A stretch of DNA of 26,831 nt from JBMYYE01 sp049609065 (GTDB lineage Bacteria > Pseudomonadota > Alphaproteobacteria > Rhodobacterales > Rhodobacteraceae), in contig JBMYYE010000019.1 in the NCBI GenBank assembly GCA_049609065.1, forward strand, positions 1-26,831. The letters run 5' to 3'. Both the position numbers and the translations under genes were made by a program. Of the stretch, positions 14,807 through 21,622 are shown piece after piece. The notes under the pieces are model-generated. The model made no database searches and had not been told where the DNA came from. It worked only from the letters and a program-made list of their open reading frames with translations. Position 1 is the stretch's first letter. The number at the start of each line of letters is the position of its first letter.

Positions 14807-15640
14807 CTATTGTTGCGGGCAGGGGATCGGGATTTCAATGATCTCTACACCTTTGCGTGTGCGAATGGTGCATTTCTCTTTTTCTTCGATCTGTTTGATT
14901 TCTTTTTCGCCAAAGAGTTCGCGGTGCCCAATTTCGACATTTTCAGAGCGGCTGTCATCTGCGCTTCCGACAAGGGAAAGGGTCAGAAGTCCGCTGGCTT
15001 GTGCTTGAGTCAATTCCGCCACTTGCTTTGGCGTACCTTCGACGGTTACGGTGTCCGCGATAATGGTTTTATCGATATCCACATTTGCTGATTGGTTGAT
15101 GGCGATAAGGCGCACGCGTGATTGAATCAGACGGGTGACTTCACGTTCATTCACATTGCCCGTCCAGTAGATGTCGACATAATCTTCGGGACGTAGGAAG
15201 CCCGAAACGGCGCTTGTTTCATTCACATCAATTGAGAACGCGCGCTTGCCACGGGAAAGCTTTGATGAGATCCCGGCTTCTTCGCCTGGCTCTGTGACTT
15301 TCATTTTCATTAGGACTTCTCCGCGCTCCATGGACCGTAAAACAGAACGGTGCGCGTGCGCGTCTTTTGGGAAAAGCTCTTCTTCCGTCGTGAACACGTC
15401 ATTGGTCACGGCAAATTTTGGCCAGTTTTTGAGAGCGACATTTTCCGGCAAAAGCGGCTGGCCATAGCGCATGGGTTTCACCACAATATAAACTTTTGTT
15501 AGCTCAATCTGCGGCCCAGTATTTCCTTGGGCGTTTTTAAGGGCTGTGTCTCTTTCAGCTATATAATTGTTAATCATATAAACGGCAAAGCCAGCCAAAC
15601 CGAGCCCCAGTGCCAGTACCAACCCAAAAACCAGTCTCAT
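14807..15640 (-). CDS. cpaB: Tad pilus assembly protein CpaB/RcpC
   Basis: A 277-residue periplasmic protein anchored by one N-terminal helix (about 3–22, FGLVLALGLGLAGFAVYMI), which works with the secretin. The SAF-like domain covers about 50–125 (VYIVVKPMRYGQPLLPENV, LRSMERGEVLMKMKVTEPGE), followed by the CpaB core with SRGKRAFSIDVNETSAVSGF and RPEDYVDIYWTG, and a Cys-containing C-terminus. The start is ATG 15640: GAGG lies five bases before it, whereas extending to a TTG at 15670 gives a charged prefix with no ribosome site. The pilin terminator lies about 80 bases upstream, so cpaB is reached by read-through or by its own weak promoter; a TATAGA box is visible on the minus strand near 15690. 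cpaC follows after 166 bases. Confidence 0.93.
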   Translation of the reverse strand: MRLVFGLVLALGLGLAGFAVYMINNYIAERDTALKNAQGNTGPQIELTKVYIVVKPMRYGQPLLPENVALKNWPKFAVTNDVFTTEEELFPKDAHAHRSVLRSMERGEVLMKMKVTEPGEEAGISSKLSRGKRAFSIDVNETSAVSGFLRPEDYVDIYWTGNVNEREVTRLIQSRVRLIAINQSANVDIDKTIIADTVTVEGTPKQVAELTQAQASGLLTLSLVGSADDSRSENVEIGHRELFGEKEIKQIEEKEKCTIRTRKGVEIIEIPIPCPQQ

Positions 15641-15710
15641 ATCTGCCTCAATTTTTATGTGTATGCTCAAAGCATTCGTTTTCTATACCCGATATTAATG
15701 CATACGGGAA

Positions 15711-15747
15711 GAAAAAGAAACGGGGGGCACCGAAATGCCCCCCGTTT
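15711..15747 (-). terminator. Rho-independent terminator after the pilin genes
   Basis: AAACGGGGGGCA (15718–15729) and TGCCCCCCGTTT (15736–15747) form a perfect 12-bp stem with a 6-base loop. On the minus strand the stem runs into TTTCTTTTTC. It starts 23 bases after the second pilin gene. The stem is strong and the T-run is broken by a C, so partial read-through into cpaB is likely: the normal way to make far more pilin than assembly machinery. Confidence 0.85.
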
Positions 15748-15769
15748 AATTCTACGTAAGTTTTTAAAC

Positions 15770-15946
15770 TTATTCTGACTCTAGCTCTTCCAAGAACCGC
15801 ATGGTCAAAACCTCAGTTGTTTTGCTGATTTCGCTAAAGACAGCGATTGCAAGACCTGCGAGGAATGCCATGATTAGGACCCACTCCACAGACATTCCGC
15901 CGCGATCATCGCGTAGAAATTTGAGCGTCTGGTTGATAATGGTCAT
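15770..15946 (-). CDS. Second short Flp-like pilin
   Basis: A 58-residue product too short for common length cut-offs, supported by AAGGA eight bases before ATG 15946 and by its close match in design to the neighbouring Flp. A positive leader MTIINQTLKFLRDDRG precedes a Gly16 cleavage site; cutting there puts Glu at +5 and Trp at +6 of the mature chain (GMSVEW), then a hydrophobic helix (VLIMAFLAGLAIAVFSEI). The mature C-terminus is acidic (FLEELESE) and, unlike in the first pilin, lacks the Thr/Ser-rich tail. It follows flp by 41 bases and precedes a strong terminator, so both come from one abundant transcript. It could be a minor pilin or a second major one. The missing tadE/tadF pseudopilin genes make a minor-pilin role attractive, but that is inference. 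Confidence 0.85.
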   Translation of the reverse strand: MTIINQTLKFLRDDRGGMSVEWVLIMAFLAGLAIAVFSEISKTTEVLTMRFLEELESE

Positions 15947-15963
15947 AATTTCGTTCCTTGTGT

Positions 15964-15981
15964 GCTTAACAGAATTTAAGC
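15964..15981. repeat. Small hairpin between the two pilin genes
   Basis: GCTTAA (15964–15969) and TTAAGC (15976–15981) pair perfectly around a 6-base loop in the 41-base gap. It has no T-run and is AT-rich, so at most it is an RNA-processing or stability element that would set the ratio of the two pilins. Confidence 0.35.
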
Positions 15982-15987
15982 CTGAAC

Positions 15988-16194
15988 TTAGCTACCGTCG
16001 AGTGTTGTGTCGAGAGTTTGTTGACCTTGAAGTGCAGTATCAACGTTTGACGCGATGGTTTCTGTTGAGTTTGTGATCACTGAGAATACTGCGATGCCAA
16101 GACCAACGATAGCTGCTGCAAGAACAACCCAGTCGATTGTTACTGCGCCGGATTCGTCTTTTGCGAAGTTTTTGAAGAGCTCTACGAATTTCAT
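15988..16194 (-). CDS. flp: Flp-family type IVb pilin (major pilin)
   Basis: A 68-residue prepilin, subunit of the Tad pilus. The leader MKFVELFKNFAKDESG is cut after Gly16 by CpaA. The mature chain begins AVTIDWVVLAAAIVGLGIAV with an acidic residue at the key +5 position (Asp rather than the usual Glu) and Trp instead of Tyr at +6, a variant seen in Rhodobacterales. The C-terminus (about 43–68) is polar and rich in Thr, Asp and Gln, as expected for the exposed face. TAGGAG stands seven bases before ATG 16194, and a good promoter candidate lies just upstream with a very short leader. As the first gene of the locus, before an efficient terminator, it should be the most highly expressed. Confidence 0.96.
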   Translation of the reverse strand: MKFVELFKNFAKDESGAVTIDWVVLAAAIVGLGIAVFSVITNSTETIASNVDTALQGQQTLDTTLDGS

Positions 16195-16533
16195 GTTTTT
16201 TCTCCTAGATGAAGTGTCGTTTAATTTTATAAGGTGCGGCGGTGTGTGTTGTCGCCTTCTGTGACGCTATATAGCCTTTGGATTCGGGCGAGAGTTTGAC
16301 GTGAATTTGAAAAAATGTACTTTTTCTTAATTTTGGGTGGAAAATTTGTAAAGCTTTGTATTTTATGGGTTTGTTGGGGTTTAATATATTCAAAAACAGG
16401 AATGAGCGCTGTGAATGACAGTGAATAAGGCACAATTGCCACAATTTGCGCCCTATTTGCCCGCTTTTGAATGAATTTTTATGAAGAAATCTGTATGTGT
16501 AAGAAGAATTAAGAGCGTGTTTGAGGGTATTTC
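16195..16533. other. AT-rich divergent intergenic region, flp / lytic transglycosylase
   Basis: A 339-base region with no supported gene. The two short frames on the minus strand (16205–16444 and 16227–16442) have no ribosome site and a composition typical of AT-rich noncoding DNA. It holds the flp promoter candidate (16226–16255) and long A/T tracts around 16310–16385. It also holds two direct copies of GTGAAT ten bases apart (16411–16416 and 16421–16426), and on the far side the GAGG that serves the transglycosylase gene. No clear promoter was found for the plus-strand gene. Confidence 0.7.
16226..16255 (-). promoter_or_regulatory. Candidate sigma-70 promoter for the flp pilin genes
   Basis: On the minus strand, −10 TATAAA (16226–16231, five of six) and −35 GCGACA (16250–16255, four of six) are 18 bases apart. 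Transcription would start near 16219, about 25 bases before the flp ATG, just long enough for the TAGGAG ribosome site. A CtrA-like TTAA-N7-TTCA (minus strand, 16210–16224) would overlap this start point. Confidence 0.45.
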
Positions 16534-17346
16534 ATGCGATTTATGATGATTTTAGGCCTCCTGATGATATTTGGCGCAGGTTCTGAGGCCGCAAATCGCG
16601 TTGATTCTCTTCAATTTGCTGAATTTAAGCGTGTGAAAGTGCCAAAGCCTGGGGAAAAAAATAAAATACGGGTGCAAATTCGTGAAATCCCATCTGTAAA
16701 GGCTAAGAAAGATACACGCCAAACCGAAGGGGAATCGGCGGCCCCTCCCTCAAAAGGGTCCTATCCGTGGTTTTGGCAGGCTTTGGAAAAAGATGCGACA
16801 TATTCAGCTTTACCATTTTCTGACCTTGAGGCGCTGATTGCTAAAAATGCTGCGCAGGCCTCAATTGGGCAACCGCGCCTTGAAGAGTTGTCACAGATTG
16901 CCACGGCTTACCGTGCGCCGATTTTATTAGCGAGTGTGAAAACCGGTGTTTCACCAGCACTTATTCTTGCGGTGATTTATGTGGAATCCCGTGGTAAGGC
17001 GGATGCGCAAAGCGGGGCAGGGGCACAAGGTTTGATGCAGTTGATCCCAGCAACTGCCGCTCGCTTTAAGGTGGAGGATGCGTTTGATGCCGCGCAAAAC
17101 ATCCAAGCGGGCGCGACATACCTGAATTGGTTGTTGGGAGAGTTCGGCAACGATCCTGTTCTCGCACTGGCGGGATATAATGCGGGCGAAAACGCAGTGA
17201 AGAAGGAAAACCGTGTTCCTGATTATACGGAAACCCGCGATTACGTGCCTAAGGTTTTGGCAGCGTGGCTCGTGGCGAAGGGGTTGTGCCTGACGCCGCC
17301 TGGTTTGGTGCGTGATGGCTGTGTGTTTCGATTGGCCCAGAAATAG
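16534..17346 (+). CDS. Secreted lytic transglycosylase (SLT domain)
   Basis: A 270-residue periplasmic enzyme that cleaves peptidoglycan glycan strands, leaving 1,6-anhydro-muropeptides. A signal peptide (about 1–19, MILGLLMIFGAGSEA) is followed by a basic, low-complexity linker (30–75) and the SLT domain (about 130–245). The catalytic Glu151 is in YVESRGKADA, then GAQGLMQLIPATA (164–176), and ALAGYNAGENAV (211–222) closes the groove. Cys252 and Cys263 near the C-terminus may form a disulfide. GAGG sits seven bases before ATG 16534. It is divergent from flp; similar enzymes open the wall for trans-envelope machines, so a service role for the Tad pilus is possible, but general wall turnover is equally compatible. 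The full domain is present, with no missing key residue. Confidence 0.93.
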   Translation: MRFMMILGLLMIFGAGSEAANRVDSLQFAEFKRVKVPKPGEKNKIRVQIREIPSVKAKKDTRQTEGESAAPPSKGSYPWFWQALEKDATYSALPFSDLEALIAKNAAQASIGQPRLEELSQIATAYRAPILLASVKTGVSPALILAVIYVESRGKADAQSGAGAQGLMQLIPATAARFKVEDAFDAAQNIQAGATYLNWLLGEFGNDPVLALAGYNAGENAVKKENRVPDYTETRDYVPKVLAAWLVAKGLCLTPPGLVRDGCVFRLAQK

Positions 17347-17390
17347 GGTGCAAAGACGGGGCCTAAAAATAGATGCTAGAAATAGATCGC

Positions 17391-17424
17391 AAAAAAGGCG
17401 CCCCAACGGACGCCTTTTTGTTTT
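17391..17424. terminator. Bidirectional terminator between the transglycosylase gene and scoB
   Basis: AAAAAGGCG (17392–17400) and CGCCTTTTT (17411–17419) pair over 9 bp around a 10-base loop, with TTTT after the stem on the plus strand and an A-run before it that gives a T-run on the minus strand. It lies between two convergent genes and can serve both. Confidence 0.85.
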
Positions 17425-17442
17425 GTGTATATAGTGTGCAGT

Positions 17443-18069
17443 CTAGTTGACGATCGTGGCTTCGGTTGCTGCGCGAATTTCGTCTTCGGTGACGCCATCC
17501 GCAACTTCTAGAAGTTTAAGACCACCTTCGACCACATCAAAGACACCCAAATTGGTGATGATGCGATCCACAACTTTTTGACCAGTCAACGGCAATGTAC
17601 AGGCTTTCAAGAGTTTTGAATCCCCGTGCTTGGATGTGTGATCCATCACAACAACAACGCGACCAACCCCAGCCACGAGGTCCATAGCACCGCCCATCCC
17701 TTTGACGAGCTTACCTGGTATCATCCAGTTCGCGAGGTCACCGTTTTCGGCCACTTCCATCGCACCCAAGATCGCCATCGCGATTTTGCCGCCACGGATC
17801 ATGCCGAATGATTGTGCACTATCGAAATAGGCCGTCTGCGGCAATTCAGTGATGGTTTGCTTGCCCGCATTGATCAAATCGGCGTCTTCTTCGCCTTCAA
17901 TCGGGAAAGGGCCCATGCCAAGCATGCCATTTTCAGATTGAAGCGTCACTTCAACGCCCTCAGGAATATAGTTGGACACAAGCGTCGGAATACCGATGCC
18001 GAGGTTCACATACCAGCCATCTTCGAGTTCTTGCGCAGCACGTGCTGCCATTTGGTTACGATCCCACAT
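17443..18069 (-). CDS. scoB: Succinyl-CoA:3-ketoacid CoA-transferase, subunit B
   Basis: Small subunit of the two-part class I CoA-transferase that moves CoA from succinyl-CoA to acetoacetate (or a related 3-oxoacid) in the cytoplasm. The 208-residue length is typical. The catalytic Glu46 lies in QSENGMLGMGPFP, preceded by GWYVNLGIGIPTLV (18–31); GGAMDLVAGVGRVVVVMDHT is the conserved core. AGGAG lies about eight bases before ATG 18069. It follows scoA by 11 bases, so the two subunits are co-expressed. Subfamily (SCOT versus 3-oxoadipate transferase) cannot be settled by motif alone; with no aromatic-degradation genes nearby, the acetoacetate enzyme is favoured. Confidence 0.93.
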   Translation of the reverse strand: MWDRNQMAARAAQELEDGWYVNLGIGIPTLVSNYIPEGVEVTLQSENGMLGMGPFPIEGEEDADLINAGKQTITELPQTAYFDSAQSFGMIRGGKIAMAILGAMEVAENGDLANWMIPGKLVKGMGGAMDLVAGVGRVVVVMDHTSKHGDSKLLKACTLPLTGQKVVDRIITNLGVFDVVEGGLKLLEVADGVTEDEIRAATEATIVN

Positions 18070-18080
18070 GTTGGCTCTCC

Positions 18081-18779
18081 TTATTCTGCTGGACGTGTTG
18101 TGCGTTGTTCGATGCGTTTCTCGTGATCACCTTTGATGATCCGATGCACATAGATGCCGGGCACGTGGATGCTATCTGGATCGAGGGACCCGGTTGGCAC
18201 GATTTCTTCCACTTCAGCCACACAGGTTTTGCCGCACATGGCAGCGGGTGGATTAAAGTTACGGGCGGTTTTGCGGAAAATAAGGTTCCCCGTTTCATCC
18301 GCTTTCCAAGCTTTGACGATGGACAGATCGGCAAAAATGCCTTCTTCCATGATGTAAGTTTCACCGTTGAAGTCTTTGTGCTCTTTGCCGTCTGCGATCA
18401 CAGTGCCCACACCCGTTTTGGTGTAAAAGCCTGGAATACCACAGCCGCCTGCGCGCATACGTTCCGCGAGCGTGCCTTGTGGGTTAAACTCAAGTTCAAG
18501 CTCACCTGAGAGATACTGACGCATGAATTCCGCGTTTTCCCCAACATAAGAAGAAATCATTTTCTTCACTTGTTTGGTTTGAAGCAAAATCCCGATGCCA
18601 AAATCATCAACGCCTGCATTGTTGGACGCAAAGGTAAGGTCCTTCGTGCCTGCGTCCTTAATTGCCTGAAGCAAAAGTTCCGGAATACCGCAAAGGCCAA
18701 AACCGCCCGCCGCGATGAACATTCCGTCCGTCAAAAGACCATCCAGCGCATCCGCCGCCGAACCATATACTTTCTTCAT
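18081..18779 (-). CDS. scoA: Succinyl-CoA:3-ketoacid CoA-transferase, subunit A
   Basis: Large partner of ScoB, contributing the CoA-binding part of the active site. Three ATG codons stand in a row; GGGAG ends immediately before the first, so only the third (18779) has a normal spacing of six bases, and MKKVYGSAADAL is the usual N-terminus. This gives 232 residues. Conserved blocks are IAAGGFGLCGIPELL (about 22–36), FASNNAGVDDFGIG (50–63) and the GGCGIPGFYTKTGVGT stretch around residue 110. The GC-rich block of topA lies upstream across a 77-base gap with a nested hairpin, so read-through from topA is possible. Confidence 0.93.
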   Translation of the reverse strand: MKKVYGSAADALDGLLTDGMFIAAGGFGLCGIPELLLQAIKDAGTKDLTFASNNAGVDDFGIGILLQTKQVKKMISSYVGENAEFMRQYLSGELELEFNPQGTLAERMRAGGCGIPGFYTKTGVGTVIADGKEHKDFNGETYIMEEGIFADLSIVKAWKADETGNLIFRKTARNFNPPAAMCGKTCVAEVEEIVPTGSLDPDSIHVPGIYVHRIIKGDHEKRIEQRTTRPAE

Positions 18780-18799
18780 CATCATCTCCCGATATCATT

Positions 18800-18844
18800 C
18801 GCCCTTCGTTTTACGCCCATATACGTGGGTGTCAATGAAGGGCG
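18800..18844. repeat. Nested hairpin between topA and scoA
   Basis: An outer 8-bp stem CGCCCTTC (18800–18807) with GAAGGGCG (18837–18844) encloses an inner 7-bp stem (18813–18819 with 18826–18832, one G·T wobble). There is no T-run on either strand, so it is not a standard terminator. It fills most of the 77-base gap and would form the early leader of a topA–scoA message. Confidence 0.5.
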
Positions 18845-18862
18845 CGGGGGAAAAGTGACGCA

Positions 18863-21514
18863 CTATTCTTTTGCGGCGGCCTTTTTCGGCGCAGTTTTCT
18901 TAGCCGCTGCCTTTTTAGCCGGCGCTTTTTTAGCAGTGGTCTTCTTGGCCGCTGTTTTCTTAGGCGCAGCTTTCTTCTTGGCTGCGGGTTTGCGGCGCGT
19001 GCCTTTTTTGGCGGCTTGGGTCGCGATGAGTTCGACAGCTTGTTCCATCGTCAAATCCGCAGGTTCGGTTTCCTTTGGAATGGTCGCGTTGATTTTTTCC
19101 CATTTTACATAGGGGCCGTATTTGCCGTCCATGATGCTAATCTGACCGCCATCATCGGGATGCTCGCCCATATCGCGAATAGGTTTCGCCGCACGGCCAC
19201 GCCCACCACGCGATGCCACTTTTTCCGCCAGAAGCTGAACCGCACGGTTCATGCCAACGGTAAACACCTCTTCCAAGCTTTCAAGATTGGCATTGGTGCC
19301 GCCGCGTTCTGATGTGCTTTCGGCATGCTTGAGATACGGACCATAGCGGCCGATATTTGAAAAGACATTCACACCATCTTCTGGGTGTTTGCCAATGAAC
19401 CGCGGGAGCGACAAAAGCTTCACCGCCGTTTCAAGATCAATGTCTTCTGGCGGCCATTCTTTGGGAATGGACTGACGGTTTGGTTTTTTATTGTCTTCGG
19501 TGACCTCGCCACGTTGGGCATAGGGGCCAAAGCGCCCTTTATGGACCCAAATATTATCACCATCATCTTCGCCTAGAAGCTTCCCTTCTGGTGGAATTGC
19601 GCTATCGCTTTCCATGCCGGGTGGGCCAAATGGGCGGGTGTAACGGCATTCAGGATAGTTAGAACAGCCGATGAAGGCCCCGCCTGAACGCGCGGTGCGC
19701 ATGGACAGACGCCCAACCCCACAGTTTTTACAGGCGCGCGGATCTGTGCCGTCTTCGTTTGGCGGGAAGAGATGCGGCTCAAGGATTTCGTTGAGCTTAT
19801 TCAACACATCCGTAATGCGCAGTTCGCTCGTTTCGGCAATGGAGGCCGAAAAGTCGCGCCAAAAGCGGTTGAGCACCTCTTTATAATCCGCGTTGCCGGC
19901 AGATATATCATCGAGCTGGTTTTCCAAATCCGCCGTGAAATCATAGCCGACATATTTGCGGAAATAATTTGATAGGAAAATGGTGACCAAACGGCCTTTA
20001 TCCTCAGGGATGAGGCGATTTTTTTCTTTCACAACATAGCCGCGATCTTGGATCGTGGTGACGACGGATGCATAGGTTGATGGGCGGCCAATGCCCAATT
20101 CTTCCATCCGTTTCACAAGCGTCGCCTCAGTATAGCGGGCAGGGGGCTGTGTGAAATGTTGTTCGGGGGTGACCGCATTTTTCTGAACGGCTTCACCTTC
20201 TGACAGTTGTGGAAGACGTTTATCATCGTCATCCAGCACGCTATCGTCGCGGCCTTCTTCGTAGACTTTGATGAACCCATCAAAGAGCATCACTTGGCCA
20301 TTGGCGCGCAACATGACTTGGCCATCCGCGGATCCGATATCCACGCTGGTGCGTTCCATTTTGGCGCCTTCCATTTGGCTGGCCAATGTGCGTTTCCAAA
20401 TAAGATCGTAAAGCTTGCGTTGATCCGCCTCAAGTTTTGAGAGCTGGCCTGCATCCAGCGACATATCCGTCGGGCGGATACATTCGTGGGCCTCTTGGGC
20501 GTTTTTCGCTTTGTTTTTGTAAACGCGCGGGCTGTCAGGCACATAATTGGCCCCATAGCGCGTTGTGATTTCTGCGCGCGCGGCGGTCACGGCTTCGGGT
20601 GCCATATCGATGCCGTCGGTCCGCATATAGGTGATGTACCCCGCCTCATAGAGGCGTTGAGCCGTTGACATGGTTTGGCGCGCACCAAAGCCAAATTTAC
20701 GAGACGCCTCTTGTTGAAGCGTGGATGTCATGAAGGGCGGCGACGGGTTACGTGACGCGGGTTTGGCAACAACAGATTGCACCACCATGTCGCGCGATTG
20801 CACAGCATGGACCGCCAATTCGGCAGCCTCAGATGTGGCAATGTCAAACTTATCAAGCTTGCTTCCGCCCAAAAGCGTGAGCTTTGCTTCGAAATCTTGG
20901 CCGCGCGGCGTGGTCATCATGGCCTTCACGGACCAGTATTCGCGTGGATCAAAAACGTCGATTTCCATTTCGCGCTCAACAATCAGGCGGAGACAAACGG
21001 ATTGAACACGACCCGCAGAACGCGATCCTGGCAATTTGCGCCACAACACAGGCGAGAGGTTGAACCCAACGAGATAATCAAGCGCGCGCCGTGCGAGATA
21101 GGCTTCGACCAGCTCCATGTCGACTTCGCGTGGATTCGCCATGGCTTCTGTCACCGCAGATTTGGTGATGGCGTTGAAAACCACACGGCTAACGGGGGTG
21201 TCTTTCTTAATGGCTTTGCGCTTTGTGAGCGCTTCTTGCAGGTGCCAACTGATGGCTTCGCCTTCGCGGTCGGGGTCGGTCGCGAGGATCAGTTCGTTGT
21301 CATCTTTAAGCGCATCTGCGATGGCTTTGACGTGTTTTTTCGAATCAGATGCGATTTCCCATTTCATCTCAAAGTCATGATCTGTGTCGACAGATCCATC
21401 TTTGGGTGGGAGGTCTCTTACATGCCCGTATGATGCCAAGACTATGTAATCATTACCTAAATACTTATTAATTGTTTTGGCTTTGGCTGGTGATTCAACA
21501 ACGACTACAGGCAT
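18863..21514 (-). CDS. topA: DNA topoisomerase I (type IA)
   Basis: Relaxes negatively supercoiled DNA by single-strand passage. The 883-residue chain starts with the TOPRIM domain (VVVVESPAKAKTI with Glu7; ATDPDREGEAI with Asp80, Asp82, Glu84). The catalytic Tyr296 is in GYITYMRTDG, and GIGRPSTYASVV (474–485) is conserved further on. One four-Cys zinc ribbon follows (C595, C598, C617, C623), then three C-terminal repeat units with the F/Y-GPY core (661–665, 723–727, 799–802). The protein ends in a Lys/Ala-rich tail from about 838. AGAGG lies six bases before ATG 21514. It is downstream of dprA with a weak terminator-like stem between them. Complete, with no missing key residue. Confidence 0.98.
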   Translation of the reverse strand: MPVVVVESPAKAKTINKYLGNDYIVLASYGHVRDLPPKDGSVDTDHDFEMKWEIASDSKKHVKAIADALKDDNELILATDPDREGEAISWHLQEALTKRKAIKKDTPVSRVVFNAITKSAVTEAMANPREVDMELVEAYLARRALDYLVGFNLSPVLWRKLPGSRSAGRVQSVCLRLIVEREMEIDVFDPREYWSVKAMMTTPRGQDFEAKLTLLGGSKLDKFDIATSEAAELAVHAVQSRDMVVQSVVAKPASRNPSPPFMTSTLQQEASRKFGFGARQTMSTAQRLYEAGYITYMRTDGIDMAPEAVTAARAEITTRYGANYVPDSPRVYKNKAKNAQEAHECIRPTDMSLDAGQLSKLEADQRKLYDLIWKRTLASQMEGAKMERTSVDIGSADGQVMLRANGQVMLFDGFIKVYEEGRDDSVLDDDDKRLPQLSEGEAVQKNAVTPEQHFTQPPARYTEATLVKRMEELGIGRPSTYASVVTTIQDRGYVVKEKNRLIPEDKGRLVTIFLSNYFRKYVGYDFTADLENQLDDISAGNADYKEVLNRFWRDFSASIAETSELRITDVLNKLNEILEPHLFPPNEDGTDPRACKNCGVGRLSMRTARSGGAFIGCSNYPECRYTRPFGPPGMESDSAIPPEGKLLGEDDGDNIWVHKGRFGPYAQRGEVTEDNKKPNRQSIPKEWPPEDIDLETAVKLLSLPRFIGKHPEDGVNVFSNIGRYGPYLKHAESTSERGGTNANLESLEEVFTVGMNRAVQLLAEKVASRGGRGRAAKPIRDMGEHPDDGGQISIMDGKYGPYVKWEKINATIPKETEPADLTMEQAVELIATQAAKKGTRRKPAAKKKAAPKKTAAKKTTAKKAPAKKAAAKKTAPKKAAAKE
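18866..19009 (-). repeat. Lys/Ala-rich low-complexity tail of TopA
   Basis: About 48 codons encode imperfect repeats of AAKK, APKK, TAKK type, resembling histone H1-like basic tails. Such tails occur on several alphaproteobacterial TopA proteins and probably increase DNA binding. The repetitive DNA is prone to length change between strains. Confidence 0.75.
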
Positions 21515-21539
21515 GAACGTCCTCTTGGGTGCTCGAAAA

Positions 21540-21554
21540 GGGGGGTGTTCCCCC
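21540..21554 (-). terminator. Weak terminator-like hairpin after dprA
   Basis: GGGGG (21541–21545) and CCCCC (21550–21554) pair with a 4-base loop; on the minus strand the stem is followed by CCTTTTC only. The 108-base gap dprA–topA also has TTGACG (minus strand, 21597–21602) without a convincing −10, so whether topA has its own promoter is open. Confidence 0.35.
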
Positions 21555-21622
21555 GTATAAAATCTGGTTGGATGAAATGATCTTTGTTACCGCATCCGTC
21601 AAGGGGGAACTCAAATTTAGAT

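Noticed and set aside
15641..15670. TTG start giving a longer CpaB
   Set aside because: No ribosome site; the ATG at 15640 has GAGG at good spacing and leads directly into the membrane anchor.
16205..16444. Short minus-strand frames in the flp upstream region
   Set aside because: No Shine–Dalgarno, Lys/Phe/Ile-rich composition of AT-rich noncoding DNA, and they overlap the flp promoter candidate.
18866..19009. Repetitive DNA near the end of topA as a mobile or satellite repeat
   Set aside because: It is in frame and encodes the Lys/Ala-rich tail known from TopA relatives.
20777..21433. 218-codon plus-strand frame opposite topA
   Set aside because: Antisense to the conserved TOPRIM and catalytic region; no start signal.
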